Source: Pleodorina starrii
Lineage: Eukaryota > Chlorophyta > Chlorophyceae > Chlamydomonadales > Volvocaceae
Length of the DNA: 64,000 bases
Assembly (NCBI GenBank): GCA_030267565.1
Contig: BRXU01000028.1
Coordinates: forward strand, 1,389,001-1,453,000
Direction: 5' to 3'
The notes under the pieces were generated by a model. It was not told where the DNA came from. It saw only the letters and a list, made by a program, of their open reading frames with translations, and did no database searches. Of the stretch, positions 23,101 through 36,000 are shown piece after piece. Numbering within the stretch: the first letter of the stretch is position 1; every line of letters starts with the position of its first letter. The position numbers and the translations under genes were made by a program.

Positions 23101-25714
23101 TCGCACGAAAGCTCGGAACCGCTTGGGCCTTACCCGACATACGGTAGATCTCTCCCTTCGTCACACGGCCCTTCCCGCTCCCCCACACGGCCCTTCCCGC
23201 TCTCGCCCCCGCCCCCCTTGGGCCGCTCAACCAGGGATCCCCCAGACCCGCCCGGCTTCCCGCCCCCCTCCGCAGGCGCCTCCCGGCACTACACGCTGTC
23301 GTACTCGGACTTTTACCGGCGCTTCTATTGCGACGAGTCGTTCGCGGCCTGGCTGCAGCCCGTGTTCCAAGACCTGGTGGGGGGGGGGGTGGATGATGAT
23401 GGGGGGGGGAGGGGGGGGTTGCTGGGGGCAGTGGAACTCTGAAGGAGGCGGAATGGGGGAGGCTGGGAGGCGGGGACCCCCCCTGGGAGGCAAAAGGGAG
23501 GTGTTGTCTGAGTCGCGCGGGGGTGTCCGCCCACCCGGGGGAGCGAACTCTTCCTGCTGCGCTCCTCCTCCCGCCCTGGCCGCCCTCCCCTGCATTACTC
23601 TCCCCCTGCCGCCCTCCTCGTCCCGCCCCACCCCACCTCCCTCCCTCCCCTGCCTTCCCCCTCCCCTCTCCCCTCTCCCCCTCCCCGCCCCACCCTGTCC
23701 CCCTCCTCCTCGTCCTCCTCCTCCTCCGCAGGTGGCCCTGATCGCCACCCCCGGCGGCTGGCCCGGCTGCGCCCCCTTCCCCGTCAACCCCTGGACCCGC
23801 CTGCTGCTGCTGCAACAGCTGCTGGTGGACACCATCGACCTGCTGGACCCCTTCCACGTGAGGGTCAATGAGGAGCACAGGTGGAGACTGGCGCCAATCA
23901 GATACGCGCAGCTGCCAAACGTAGGTGGAGTAGGGACAGGAGCGCCGCCAAGCGTGTGTGTGCGTGTGTATGGGTGTGTGTGGCGTTCTGTGTGTGCGTG
24001 TGTGTGGTGTTGTGTGTATGTGTGTGTGGCGTTCTGTGTGTGTATGTGTGACATTCTGTGTGTGTGTGTGGCATTCTGTGTGTGTGTGGTAGCGGAGCCG
24101 AGCGGCGCCAAATGCGGAGTGTGGTGTGGTGTGGTGTGGTGTGGTGTGGTGTGGTGTGGTGTGGTGTGGTGTGGTGCGGTGCGTTCCCGGGCTGGCTTGG
24201 TGTCGTCCTCCTGCTCGTCCTGCTCCCCGCCGGAATTGCGATACTCGCTCCCCGGACCCGCGCGCGACTGCACGACCCCTCCTGTACGGCGCCTGTACGA
24301 CGTGTACGACCGCTACTACCGCAGGCTGAATCGTACAAGGAGCGGTTGCGGATGTTGGAGAGCGTCGCCGACACCGCCATGCCCTCCATGAACTCGGTGG
24401 GTCGTGTCAGGCCGGGGGTGGGGGGGTGGGGGTGGGTGGGAGGGAGGTGGGGAGGGAGGGAGGGAGGGAGGGAGGGAGGGAGGGAGGGAGGGAGGGAGGG
24501 AGGGGAGGGAGGTGGGGAGGGAGGGAGGGAGGGAGGGAAGGGAGGTGGGGAGGGAGGGAGGGAGGGAGGGAGGGGAGGGAGGTGGGGAGGGAGGGAGGGA
24601 GGGAGGGGAGGGAGGGAGGGAGGGGAGGGAGGTGGGGAGGGAGGGAAGGGAGGTGGGGAGGGAGGGAGGGAGGGAGGGGAGGGAGGGAGGGAGGGAGGGA
24701 GGGAGGGAGGGAGGGAGGGAGGGAGGGAGGGAGGGAGGGAGGGAGGGAGGGAGGGAGGGAGGGAGGGAGGGAGGGAGGGAGGGAGGGAGGGAGGGAGGGA
24801 GGGAGGGAGGGAGGGAGGGAGGGAGGGAGGGAGGGAGGGAGGGAGGGAGGGAGGGAGGGAGGGAGGGAGGGAAGCACCTCCTGTAGTAAGGACTGCAGTC
24901 TGGAGGCGAAAGGGGCTTTATGGTGGTGGACTGTCAAGGTCTTTCTATGTTTCTAACCGCCGTCGCCACCGTCGCCTGCCACCGCCGCCTACCGCCGCTG
25001 CATGCCCTGCTGCAGGTGTTCCTCCGGGTGGGTTGGGCCCGCAGCGCCCGGGACGGCAATTCCAACGAGTATCTCGGCTCGAACGCCAACATACATGAAA
25101 AGCTATATTACGTCTACCCAAGCTCCGGCGGCGCCGCCGTCGGCGGGGCTGGCGGTGGCGCCGCCTCCGCCGCCGCTGCCAGAGGCGGCGGCGCCGCCGC
25201 CGCCGAGGCGGCCGTCGGCGGCGGCGCCGCACGCTTCGCATACGAGCGCGGCCTCGCCGGCCTGCCGTACATGAGCGTGGATGAGGGCGATGAGGGCACG
25301 GGCATTCCGCACTACACCGGCGGCGGCGCCGCCGCCGCCGGCAGCCCTTGGCGGCCCTCCGCGTCTCCCTCTGCAGTTCCGCCCGCGCTTCCCTCCGCTG
25401 TCGGCGGCGGCGGCGGCGCCATCCCAGGCGGCGGCTGGCAAGCCTCAGTCCCGGGTCACCCGACTGCTGCGGGTTGGGCGGCGGCTGAGGCTGGGGCAGG
25501 AGGGCCTTACGTGGGTGCGGGTTTCGGGCTGGATCCAGTGCCGTACATTCCGCCGCCGAGTGCCCTGGTGGACCCGGCGCAGCTGCTGGTGGAGCAGCCC
25601 GGGGGGCAGGGCTCGGGGAGGGCGACGGCGGCGGCGGCGAGAGCTGCGGCGGCGGCGGCGGCGGCGGCGCAGAATCAGTCGCCGCGCGAGGGCGGCAACG
25701 GCCAGGCCGCATGA
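20190..25714 (+). CDS. membrane-anchored conserved protein of unknown function, nine exons, about 748 aa
   Basis: Exons are 20190-20242, 20341-20434, 20944-21216, 21835-21906, 22195-22951, 23276-23376, 23732-23857, 24325-24396 and 25016-25714, all phase-consistent. The N-terminus is [17 protein letters not shown], then a membrane segment ([20 protein letters not shown], about 18-37). Next come a charged linker and [35 protein letters not shown], an Asn/Gly-rich insert (about 190-390), [13 protein letters not shown] and [20 protein letters not shown]. This motif order (pllr-A-fdLqSRL / Tlf-ia-y-gw-eilRrE / RG-QRA-G / GY-eF) matches a family of uncharacterised proteins I recall from bacteria, fungi and plants. 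No function is known to me. The C-terminus is Gly/Ala-rich, and a TGTAA signal lies 200 bases after the stop. Confidence 0.8.
20580..20943. repeat. C-rich minisatellite in intron 2 of the membrane protein gene
   Basis: Irregular units of CCCATCCCGCACCAC, preceded by CCCACCCCCCACCCC runs, reach the exon 3 acceptor. They form a very long pyrimidine-rich tract before CCCCAG|GTGGAGCG. Confidence 0.85.
24117..24179. repeat. (TGGTG)n array in intron 7
   Basis: About a dozen perfect GTGGT/TGGTG units inside the intron between exons 7 and 8 of the membrane protein gene. Confidence 0.95.
24438..24872. repeat. (GGGA)n array of about 430 bp in intron 8
   Basis: Nearly pure GGGA tetranucleotides, with GGTGGGG interruptions only in the first half. 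It starts about 40 bases after the exon 8 donor. On the plus (coding) strand this is a dense run of G-triplets, so the pre-mRNA and non-template strand could form G-quadruplexes. Confidence 0.98.
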
Positions 25715-25913
25715 CGTCAGCGTCAGCCGCCGTTTGGGCTGACTGGGATTGTGGTTTGGGGGGGGTGACTTTAGCGCCGCAGTGTGGCACCACAGCGCAT
25801 GGTGTGGTGAGCTGTCACGAGCTTGTCTGTGGGGGGGGAGAGGCGTAACTCGAGACTCTGAGACAGAGCCGACCTCGGCCCTAAGGGCCTGGGGCCGTCT
25901 TTGCCTGGCCTGC

Positions 25914-25918
25914 TGTAA
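25914..25918 (+). terminator. TGTAA poly(A) signal of the membrane protein gene
   Basis: TGTAA in GCCTGCTGTAAAGTCC, 200 bases after the TGA at 25712-25714. This is the usual chlorophyte distance. Confidence 0.75.
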
Positions 25919-26221
25919 AGTCCTGGACTTGTGCTTGTTGTATCGGCGTGTGTTCGGTACCGTACACCGCAATGTCGTACCTAACCCAAACAATTGTACC
26001 TAACCCAAGTGCTGATTGCTGTTGTGGAGGCCCGTGTTGGCTCGGTTGTTAACGGGCTGGCTGCGCGACTGTCTGGCGAGTGTCCTCCTGGGGCCTTATG
26101 TGTGTGGTCGGGTTGGGTTGGGTTGAGAGCTGCATGCCCAGTTGCCCACGCGTTGAGCGGGAAGACCGGCAGGCGGATGACAGCCAATGGTGTTTGGCGG
26201 TCTTCAGGCGGAATGACGGCC

Positions 26222-26250
26222 AATGGTGTTTAGCGCCGCTAAACACCATT
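26222..26250. repeat. perfect hairpin with 14-bp arms
   Basis: AATGGTGTTTAGCG and its exact reverse complement are separated by one base. The left arm is part of a direct repeat (GCCAATGGTGTTT also at about 26183-26195, within a longer GGCGGA-GAC-GCCAATGG unit). It lies between the convergent 3' ends of the membrane protein and SAM/ankyrin genes. Confidence 0.85.
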
Positions 26251-26634
26251 CCAAATCTAAACCTAAATCTGAGTCTGTCCGTCTCAACCTCTAGTGCAAT
26301 GCAAATCTCAGTGTGCAGTGGACTGGGACGCATGCATGCATACGTGTGGGCTAAGCATGAGCTGCTGCTGTCTGAGAGAGCTCTGGAGGTTTCGGAATAC
26401 TCCGGCAGCAGGCTGGTTGGCAGGCTGGTAGCATACGGTATTTTGACCTCTGGTGGCGGCGGCTGTTGACTCACACATGCGGCCTACCCTGTAGGCAGGC
26501 GGGCAGGGGAGCGGGCAGGGGGGGCGAGAGGGGCAGGAGGTGAAGCGTGGATCGGTGCCCGAGCCCCTTCGTAAGGCCGTTTTAAGGAAACGGCCCACCC
26601 CCTCCAGCCCAGCCCAGCCCAGCCCGCGCCATAT

Positions 26635-26639
26635 TTACA
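26635..26639 (-). terminator. TGTAA poly(A) signal of the SAM/ankyrin/IQ gene
   Basis: TTACA on the plus strand in ATATTTACACACC, 107 bases after the stop codon at 26746. Confidence 0.75.
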
Positions 26640-26745
26640 CACCCTGCCGCCCAGCCACAGCTACAGCCCGACCTAGCCCAATCCGGCCTCTCCCAACAAA
26701 AGCCGCCAGGCCGCCCCTGCTCCCACACTTCCAAAGCCCCCGGCC

Positions 26746-27062
26746 TTAAAACACGCTGTCGTCGCTGTCATCGCCACCACCACCTCCTCCCCCCTCCTCC
26801 TCCTCCTCCTCGTGCTGTACCACCCCAAAATAGCCGTAGCCGCCGCCGCCGCCGCCGTCGCCCAGGCTGTCGTTGTGGATCGCGATCCCCGACGGCAGCG
26901 AGTGATCCTCCCCAACGCCACCATCTCCGAAACCATCACCCTCCTCCTCCTCCTCCTCCCCGTCATCCTCCAGCTCCAACAGATCCAGATCCCCCAGGTC
27001 GCCCACCACACGGCCGTCTGCCGTCAGCGCCACCTGCGGGACAGCCAGGGCCCGCCGAGAGC

Positions 27063-27093
<31 letters not shown>

Positions 27094-30000
27094 ACCGCGG
27101 GACCATGAGCCCAGCCCGCCGTCGACACCAGCTCTCCCGCCGCTGGAGGAGGAGGCGGCGGCGGCGGCGCCCGCCGGCCCGCCAGCGGCGCGGCTGGCGG
27201 TTCGGCGGAAGGAGGGGGGGCGGCTGCCGCCGCGCAGCGGCGGCGGCGGCGGCGGCGCCTCCGGCGGCGGTTCCGGCGGCCCCAGGCTGACGGCGCTGGA
27301 GGCGTCGGACCAAGCTGGAGATCGAGGAGGGGAGATGGGGGAGGCGGGAGAGGTGGATAGGTGGAGAGCGGGGCGCGTGTGGGGTTTAGGCTGTCAGAGG
27401 GCCGCAGAGGGCGTTGCGGGGCCGAACGCGCAGCGGACAAAGTAGCATCATCTCCCTCTGCGCGGCCTTGCAGGGCCTGAAGGGCATTAAACAACTCTTA
27501 ACCTTAAGTACCCAGCGCCACCGCATCATTGTGTATATCGTATCCTGGATGCACAGAAGCAGCAGCAGCACCACCACCACCCTACCTCCCACCCTACCTC
27601 CCACGCTGGGCGCCACCTTGTCCGAACCGGCGTCGTCCGAAGCCGCGTACGGACCGTACCGCGCCGCTGCCCCGTTGCCTCCATTGCCGGCCGTCGCCGC
27701 CGCCGCCGCCGCGGCCGACCCCATAATCGGGCCCACCCCCTCCCAGACACCTCCGTCTCCGTCCCCAGCCTCCGCGACGCCGCCGGCGGCCGCGCCGCCC
27801 AGCATGGCTGCACCGCCGCGGCGGCTGCCGCCGCCGCCGCCGCCGCCGCCTCCGGCCCTGCCGACTCCCGCTCCGCCGCCGGGGCCGCCTGAGCCCCTCA
27901 GCTTTCTGCTCAGCGCCGCCACCTCCTGCTCGTCCATCATGAGATCCAGATCGTCCGACTCCGCAGCCGCTTGCCGTACACGGGAGTACACCCTGCGGGC
28001 CTGTATGGCGGGGGACGGAGTGGAGTTATGGTTGGGCGGCGGGAGGGGGGGTGGGGGGCAGAAGAGAAGGGTATGAGTCGGAGGGTTGGAGGGCGGGGGT
28101 GGGGCTGTCGCGTTTACCGGTACTTGCACGCACTGCAGTGTGGTGTTGAGTCAAGTGCGCTCAGGCCAGGCCAGGGCAGCCAACCAACCCGCAGCGGATC
28201 AGCCCCATCGTCAACACAACACCTACAGCTCTCAGAGCCGCTCTGGCGCATTTGGTGTCTTTTATCGCTCCTGGATCGCTGAGGGCGGGCGGGTGGAGGC
28301 ATCTGCCGGAGCGTTTTGCCCCCTTTGCTCCACTCTCCCAACCGATACCCACCCCCTTCTGCTCTTGCTCTTGTGGCCCCTTGCTTCCCTTTGCTCTTGC
28401 TCTGTGGCCCCACGGGAATAAATAACACACACCACCACACATACACACACACCGCCACGCGCCCCCTCCTCCTGCCCACCTGCCGACCCTTCCAATCCGC
28501 CTGAATGCGTACAGCCGCCTGCTCCTGCCGCGCGCCGTACGACCTGCCGTACGGCCCAATGAACGGCCCGTCCACCGCGGGCCCAGTGCCGCCGCCACCC
28601 CCACTACCGCCGCCGCCACTGCCGCCACCCCGCGTTATCGTCGCCACCGAAGCGGGCTCCGCTGAGCCGACCCAGTCGGGCTCCACCCTGGTGGTGGAAG
28701 CGGAAGCAGGGGCGGCGACATTCGCGGCGGCGACATTCGCGGCGGCGACATTCGCGGCGGCGACATTCGCGGCGGCGGCGGCGGCGGCGGCGGCGGCCCT
28801 CGCGAAGGTCCCCCACTCTGCAGAGGGCCCGGCCGCCGCCGCCACTGACGCCAGCGGCTCCCGCGGCGCCAATGCGTCCACCTCCGTTGATAGTCCGGCC
28901 ACAGTTGGCTGAAGTATCGTCGATGCCGCCGCCGCCGCTACCAGCGGCTGCGGTGGCGGCCGCAGCGGCGGCGGAATTCCAACCGGCGCGGCGCCGACGG
29001 TTCGGAGCCGGCGGCGGGTGCGGTGGCCGCGGAACGCCGCCTGGATCCGAGTGGCCGCCAGATCCCGATCATGATCCAGATTCAGATCCAGATCCACCCG
29101 TGGCGCCGGATCCGGATCCGGGCCTGACAGCAGCGGCGCTACGGAAGCGCTGGGAATGGCGAAGGCGAGGCTGGGTGCATGGCCGCTGACGGCGGCCGCC
29201 GAGGCGGCGGCGGCGGCGCCGGCGCCGCCGGCGCTGGGCGGTGCCGCCGCTGCAGCTCTCATTGCGGCCATGTAGGCATGTGCGATCTCGAGCTGCGAGG
29301 GGGGCGCCGCTGCTGCTGCCACTGCCGCTGCTGCCTGAGGTGGGCGTCAGCAGCAGCAACGGTTGGGGCCAGGGGGCCGGGTTGGGGGCTGGGCTTTTGT
29401 TTTATTTGTATTTCTTGTGGTTGTTACCGTGTATTTCAGCAGCTCAAGACGCGTCTTCCCAGGGCCGTTGGGCCTATCAAGGTACCAGCCAGCGGACCGT
29501 GCCTTCGTGGGGGTGGGGACTGGGGACTGGGGTCTGGGGGAGCTCACTCTGCCTTTGCCTTGGGGTAAAACACTCCACAACAAGCAACGGGGCCAACCGG
29601 CAAGCAACGGGGAAAACCGCCGCCCTCTTTCACCCCCCCCCCCTTGCCCGTACCTCGCCCCCGCCGTCGGACTCGGACTCGGAGCTGTCGCCGAAGCGCT
29701 CCCTGTACAGCTGCCGCATGCTCTTGGGCCCCGCGCCGCCGCCCAGGCCCGGCCTGTCGCCCGCCGCCGCCGTCGCGGCGCCCCTGCCCCGCCGCCTGCC
29801 CCCACGGCCGGCGCCCCTCGCCCCGGCAGCCTCGCCCTTCGCTCTGGCCCCCTCCCTGGCCTTTGCCTCGGCGGTATCGCTGTAGCGCTGCAGCAGTTCC
29901 AGAAGCTCCGACAGATGGTCGGTCTGAGTGGAGGCATGAGGGGTGCCACCCGGGATATGGTACCCGGGATGTCCGGGGTGTCCAATGGAGGGCGGGGGGT

Positions 30001-33000
30001 TGGAGTGGGTGTGGGGGCTGGAGGGGTGCTTTGAGTGCACTGCGTGATATTGGTGGTGATGGTCGCCGCAACCCGGTGGTGGTGGTCGCCGCAACCCGCC
30101 GCAGTTGGGCCCATTGGTCGCTTCGGTTCGCCAACGCCGCCAGGATTTGTCTACGTTTACCTGCACCCGTTCACCCCTCATTGTCACTCAAGACTCCCCT
30201 TCTCCCCTCCTCCCCTCCCACCCTCCCTCCCTCCCTCGTCCCCACTCGAAAAGCCCCCTCACCTCCTCCCGGTCCTTGGCGGCCCTGAGGCCCGCCCGCA
30301 GCGCCTCCGCCGCCGTGCGCCCCGCGCCGTCCCTGACCCGCGGGTCGGCCCCGAAGCGCAGCAGCAGCCGCAGCAGTGGCCGCGAGCGCGACTGGGCGGC
30401 CAGGTGCAGCGGCGTGGTACCGCCACCCGGCGGGCCGCCCTCGCCCTCACCCTCAACCCCGACCTTGGCCTTGGCGTGGGCCTGGGGGACCTTGGCGTTG
30501 ACGTCGGCTCCTGCTCTCAACAGCTGCTCCACCACCCAGGCCAGCGCGCTGCGGGTGCGTGTATGTGTATATATGTGTGTGTACATGTGTGTGTGGATGG
30601 ATGGGCAGAGAGGGGTTAAGAAGGAAGAACCGCTAAGAGGGGGCTGGGGGGTACAGGAAAGTGGGTTGGAGGTGGGGAGGTGGCCCGGGTAAAACATACA
30701 CGCACGCACGAGGAGGCGACACGCACCCGGCGGACTGCTTCGGCCGCTCCGTCGCCATCTTGGCGTGGTTGATCCGGTTGGCCTCCCGCAGCCGCGTCGC
30801 CGCCGCCGCTGCCGCCAGCACCTGGTGCAGCGGCCGCCGACCCGCGTCGTCGGCGGCGTCCGGGTCGGCGCCCGCCCTCAGCAGCACCGCCACACAGCAT
30901 CCTTCCATCCCTGGACCGTGGAGGTGAGGCCGAGAGCAAGCCAGGTGCAGCGCGGTGCGACCGCGAGCATCGCGCGCGTCGATGGACAGGCGGCGGCCGC
31001 CGCCGCCGCCGCTGCGGCGGCGGCCGCTGCCGCCGCCTTCGGCGGCGACGGCGGCGGCAGCCGCCCCGACCACTGTGGCGACGAAGGACCCCGACGTGCC
31101 GGCGGCGGAGGCGGCGGCGAGGGCGTGAGGTGCCGCCGCCGCGGTGCATCGCCGCCACGCGGGCGGCGCGCCGCCCGCCGGCGTCGTCGTACTCGTCGTC
31201 TCGGGGGTACGGCGGGAGGTGCTCGCGGGAGAGGAACAGCAGCAGCTGCAGCAGCTCCGAAAGGGTTGTGGTTCCGGAGCCACCGCCACCACCGCCGCCG
31301 CCGCCGCCTCCATGGCGCTGCTGCTGCTGCTGGTGGGATCGGGACTGGGAGAGACGCGCAGTACGGCAGGGGCTGCGGTGCGCGGACGGCGGTGTCTGGG
31401 GAGGGTGCTCTCGGCAGGCGCTGTGTATGATTGCCTGGGGCGAGAAGGAGGAAGAGGGTTTAGGGAATACCGGTATGTGATGTTGGGTTGGGTTGTAAGG
31501 CGGTTTGTATTCGAGGCCTGAGACGAGATCGGAGTGATGGATGGTGGTGGCGGCGATAGTGGTGGTGGTGGTGGTGGTAGTGGTGGTGGTGATGGCGGTG
31601 GTGGCGGTGCTGGACGCCGAGCATGTCACCTCCCGGCACCCCAGGTCCCCAGCCCCCCACCTCCCCTTACCCCCCTCCCCTCCCCCCCCTACCTTGTGAA
31701 GCAGTGTCTCTCCGGACGGGTCCCGCACATCCACAGAGGCCCCCGCGGCGATGAGGACGCGGAGGCGCAAGTCGCCCTCGGGCAGCCAGCAGTCTGCGGG
31801 GGTGAGGTGGTGGGTGGGGGTGGTGGGTGGGGGTGGTGGAAGTGGTGGTGGCGGTGGTGGCGGCGACGGCATTCAACTGGCCCTATGCCCCAAACGCCGT
31901 CCCCTCTCTTGCCCGGCCCGCCGTCACTGTCCTAAACCCTCCCCATAAATCGACTGCGCCGTCCCTCCCCGCGACTCGGCCCCCTCCCCTTACCCGACCC
32001 TTCCCCTCCCCTGACCCCTCCCCTCACCCAACTTCTCCCCGTACCCGACCCCTCCCATCACCCGACCCCTCCTCCCAACCTCACCCGAGGTGAAGACCCG
32101 CAGCAGGGGTGTGCCTCCCCCCCAGTCCACCGCATCCGGGTCCGCTCCCGCCCCCAACAGCAGCTCCATCACCGTCGCACCGCCACGACCCGGGCACTGC
32201 GCGGCGCGGTGGAGGGGCGTCTCGCCCGCGGCGTTGCGCGCATTCACCGCCGCCGCCGCCGCCGCCGCCGCCGCGGCGCCGAGGCCTGCAGCCGCGCACG
32301 TGCCACGTGGGTCAGTGGCGACGGGGTCTGTGCATCTGTTGTGTCCTTGAGAGTGTGCGTGCATGGGTTTGGGTCGTAACGGCAGCGGCAATACCCTCAC
32401 GGAGGCGAAGTGCTGGAGGGAGAGGGTGCCTGCATGTTATGTATGCTATGGTTCTTGTTGTTGTTCTTGTTCTTGTGGCTGTATGTGTATATGTGTCTAT
32501 GTGCGTGCATTCGCCGGTGTGTTGGAGTACCGGTAGGGTGTGTGGGCTTGCCAGTGCGATTGCTGCGATTGTGTGTATATATGCCTCTCCTCCCGTTACA
32601 CTCCAGGCACCTGTCAACAGCCCATCTTCCCCTCAGCCACTCGCCTGCCTCCGCCTCCGCCTCCGCCATCGCCCTCCTCGCCTGCTGCCCCCCTCCTTCG
32701 CCCAGCCGTATCTTCATGAGCAGCTCCGCAACGCGCACCGCGTCGCCTCGCGCTGCCGCCCAGTGCAGCTCGGTGTTGCCGCGCGACCCGCCACCACCCG
32801 ACGGCGGCGACACGGGTGCCGAGGCGGATGCTGCCGGCCCGCCGCGGCCCGGCGGCGACGAGACCGGTGCCGTGGCGGATGCTGCCGATCCGCCGCGGCC
32901 GGGCGATGACGCCAAGGCGGCGGCGGGTGGCGAGGTGGCGGCGGCCGCCGAGACGGCGGCCGCCAGGCGCTCCGCGTCCGTCTTGGTGTAGGCGTGACCC

Positions 33001-36000
33001 ATGGGTCGGGACTTCCAGGGGGGTACCTCGTATGGCGGCGGGAACACGGTGACGAATGGAGGGCGCCGGCCTGTGTGCAGCAGCACCACCACCACCGGGG
33101 TGCACTTACGTGTGATCACTCAGGGCTCAGGGCTCAGGGCTCAGGCGATGAAGAGTCGCCGCCGTAGTTGCCTTAACCACACCCCCAATCACCCAGATCC
33201 GCTTCGCTTGCACGCTTCAACCACCCACTCAGCCACCCACCCACCCACCCAGCACCCACCCGTATAGACCAGCTCTCCCTGCTGGAACGCGTATAGCTGC
33301 TGCTGCTGGTGGTGTTGCTGGTGGTGGTGGTGGTTGGTGCGCTGGGCAGATGGGGAGCGCCCGCCGGGGGAGCTGCTGCGCCGCTTGCTGACGCCGCGGT
33401 CCTCGCCGCCGCTACCGTCGCTGCCGCTGCTGGCGGCAGCTCGCGCGCCTTCCTCTCCGGCCGGGGCTGCGCCCCTGCCCTTCAGGTACCTCAGCGTGTC
33501 TTGCATGCTGGGGGAAGGGGCGAAGAGGGTTCGAGCCAGGCAGTGAGCTAAAATGAGGGGCGCAAGCGATAGAGGTGGAGGGAGATAGAGAAGGGGGGGG
33601 GAGGACGGAGGAGCAGGCGCAGGAGCGGGTGGGGGCATGTCCACATGTGGTGTGCGGCCTGAATACGCCCTTTGACACGAGCAAAGTGGCCATAGGGCGA
33701 TGTGGGGGCGGGGTTGTTAGGGTTGGGTTTTAGGCACGGATGGCATCCTGGCGGTGCCCGAAAAGCGCCGAATGGGAGGTACAGGTAGCGTAACGTCTTG
33801 TTCCATACTGGGAGGCAGCCAGGCAGCCAGCCAGAGGTCCCCGACGCACCGGCGATGCAGCTCCGGGTCGCCCCACGACCCCTCCAACATCTGGCCCACC
33901 CGCACCAAGCCACGAGCGCCCGTGGCGCTCGCACAGCGTCGCCCCACCGAAGGCGCCAGCCGCGGCGGCGGCGACGCCGCCGCCGCCGCCGCCGCGGCGA
34001 TGACGACGGCCCGCCGAAGGTCGCCACCGATGCCGCGCACGCGCGCCTCCGGCGGCGCCAGCCGCCGGTGGCCACCCGGCAGGACTCCAAGCTGCTGCGC
34101 CGACCCGTGGGTCACTCTCGGCGGCTCCGCCGCCGCGCCGCGGCGGGAGCCCGCGGCGGCGCGCGCTGCTACGGCGTCCTCCGCCTCCCCCACCTCCCCC
34201 TGGCCCTGACCCGGCTGCTGCTGCTGCCAGCTGCTGCTGCTGCTGCTGCCGCTGCCTCCTGCCAGGGGGAAGGCTCCTATGGGTATCTGCCCCAGCTCGA
34301 ATGCGAATGTGGGATGAGGCGGCGGAGCCGGCCTGCTGGCGGTGGGGGTGGCGGTGACGGCGACGGCTGCGGCGGCCGCACCGGCGGAGGCGAAGGGCGA
34401 GGGCTCCGGCTGCCAGTGTGTGGGGGCGCCTGCGGGTGCTTCCGGGACCCTGGACCGCCCAGGTTGCGGAGGCGGCTGCGGCGGGTGTGCCTGGGGCTGC
34501 TGGCGCGATGTGGGGGGCGGTGGCGGCGGCGGTGGCGCACTGCTGGGGCGCTGCCGAGCGCTGCCGGGCGTAGCGCTGGCGGTGGCGGTGGCGGTAGTGT
34601 TGGCAGAGGAAGGGGGTTCAGGCCCCAGGGCGAACCGCACGCGGGGCGGTGACGAGGAGGAGGAGGAGGAGAGAGGTCGGGGGCTGCCGCCGGGGGGTAC
34701 CGCCAAGCCAGTGGGCCGCCCGGCCGCTTGGTCGCTGGGCCGCGGGGCCGCGGTGGCGTTGGCGGCAGCCGTGGACACGGACGGGTAGGAGGGGTTGGTG
34801 GTGGTTGTGGCGGGCGGCAGCGTTACCTGGAAGCCGTAGCGGGAGTGGAAGCTGGGGGGCCCGGCCTCTCCGTCTCCTGCGGGTTCTTGAGCGTGGGGTC
34901 CGTTTCATCGCGTGGGCGGTTCCGTGAGGGGTATGGAAAAGGTACGGTACGGCACGGATGGGCGTCGCAGTCATCCATCTCCTCTTTTTATCACCCCGCC
35001 ATTCCGCACCAGCCCCGCACCCAGCCACCCAACCCATTCACCCAGCCACCCATTCACCCAACCACCCACCTGCCCGAACTGCCCGCCTGGCATCCGCCTC
35101 CGCCTCCAGACTTGGTCCAAGCTCCGGCGCGCGGCCCTTCGGCTTCTTCCTCTCCTGCTCGCATGGCGATTTCCATATCGCGTGGCGTTACATGTACAGC
35201 CGGTACCGGTATACAAACACGCGGTTGGCAGGGTAAGGGCAACCAGGGCAAGGTGCACCAGTCGTTGTACGCGTGCGTGCGTGCCGGAAGGTATGAGCAC
35301 CCCACGGCGCATGGGTTTGCGTGCGTTTGCGCGATATGTGCGTGCAGGCAGGCATTCACTCGCAACCACCACCACCACCACCACAACAACAGTACCATCA
35401 CCCCCACCACCACCGCCCCCCCCCTTTCTCTCCGCGCGGCTCACTCGCACCACCAGCCGGGCCGTCTTGGGCGCCGCCACGGCCCTCGCCGCCACCAGAT
35501 CGAGGGTGACCGGGAGGCCCATCTGGCGGCGCAGATCGATCTGTGTGTAAGCGTGTGTAAGGAGGAGTGAGGGAGAGGGAGGAAGGAGGAGGGAGGAGGG
35601 GGGAGTGGGATACGGAGGGATATGGAGGGAGGGAGTTTCGGGGGACAAGGCTGCTGCGAAGCTTCTCGACTGCTGCGGCTTTAGGATAATACACATTACA
35701 TTGTTTACGGGAGTACTTGTCGTACCTCATGCTCGGCCGCCCGCTGGTTGGTCAGGAGGGACGTCGGCGGGTAAAACGGCAGGACCGCCTCCGCCGCCGC
35801 CGCCGCCGCCGCGCCGGTGCTGCCCAGATCCGCCCCATCCGGCCCCTGCCGCCGTCGCCGCTGCTGCTGGGGCCCTGCTGCCGCTACCGATCCCGCCGCC
35901 GCCGTCACGGCACGCTTCACCGGCGAAATGCCGTACATGTGTCGTACCGCGTCCTCCGCCAGCTTGCTCTTGAGTGTGTGGTGCACGGGTGTGGACGACC

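Noticed and set aside
23123..24391. 422-codon plus-strand frame
   Set aside because: It runs through introns and a GT/TGGTG-rich array. It includes true exon 7 by chance of frame but is not one exon.
31026..31193. Frameshift in the ankyrin region of the giant gene
   Set aside because: A phase-2 donor (GA|GTACGA at 31192) and acceptor (GGCAG at 31027) remove the out-of-frame stretch cleanly, so an intron explains it.
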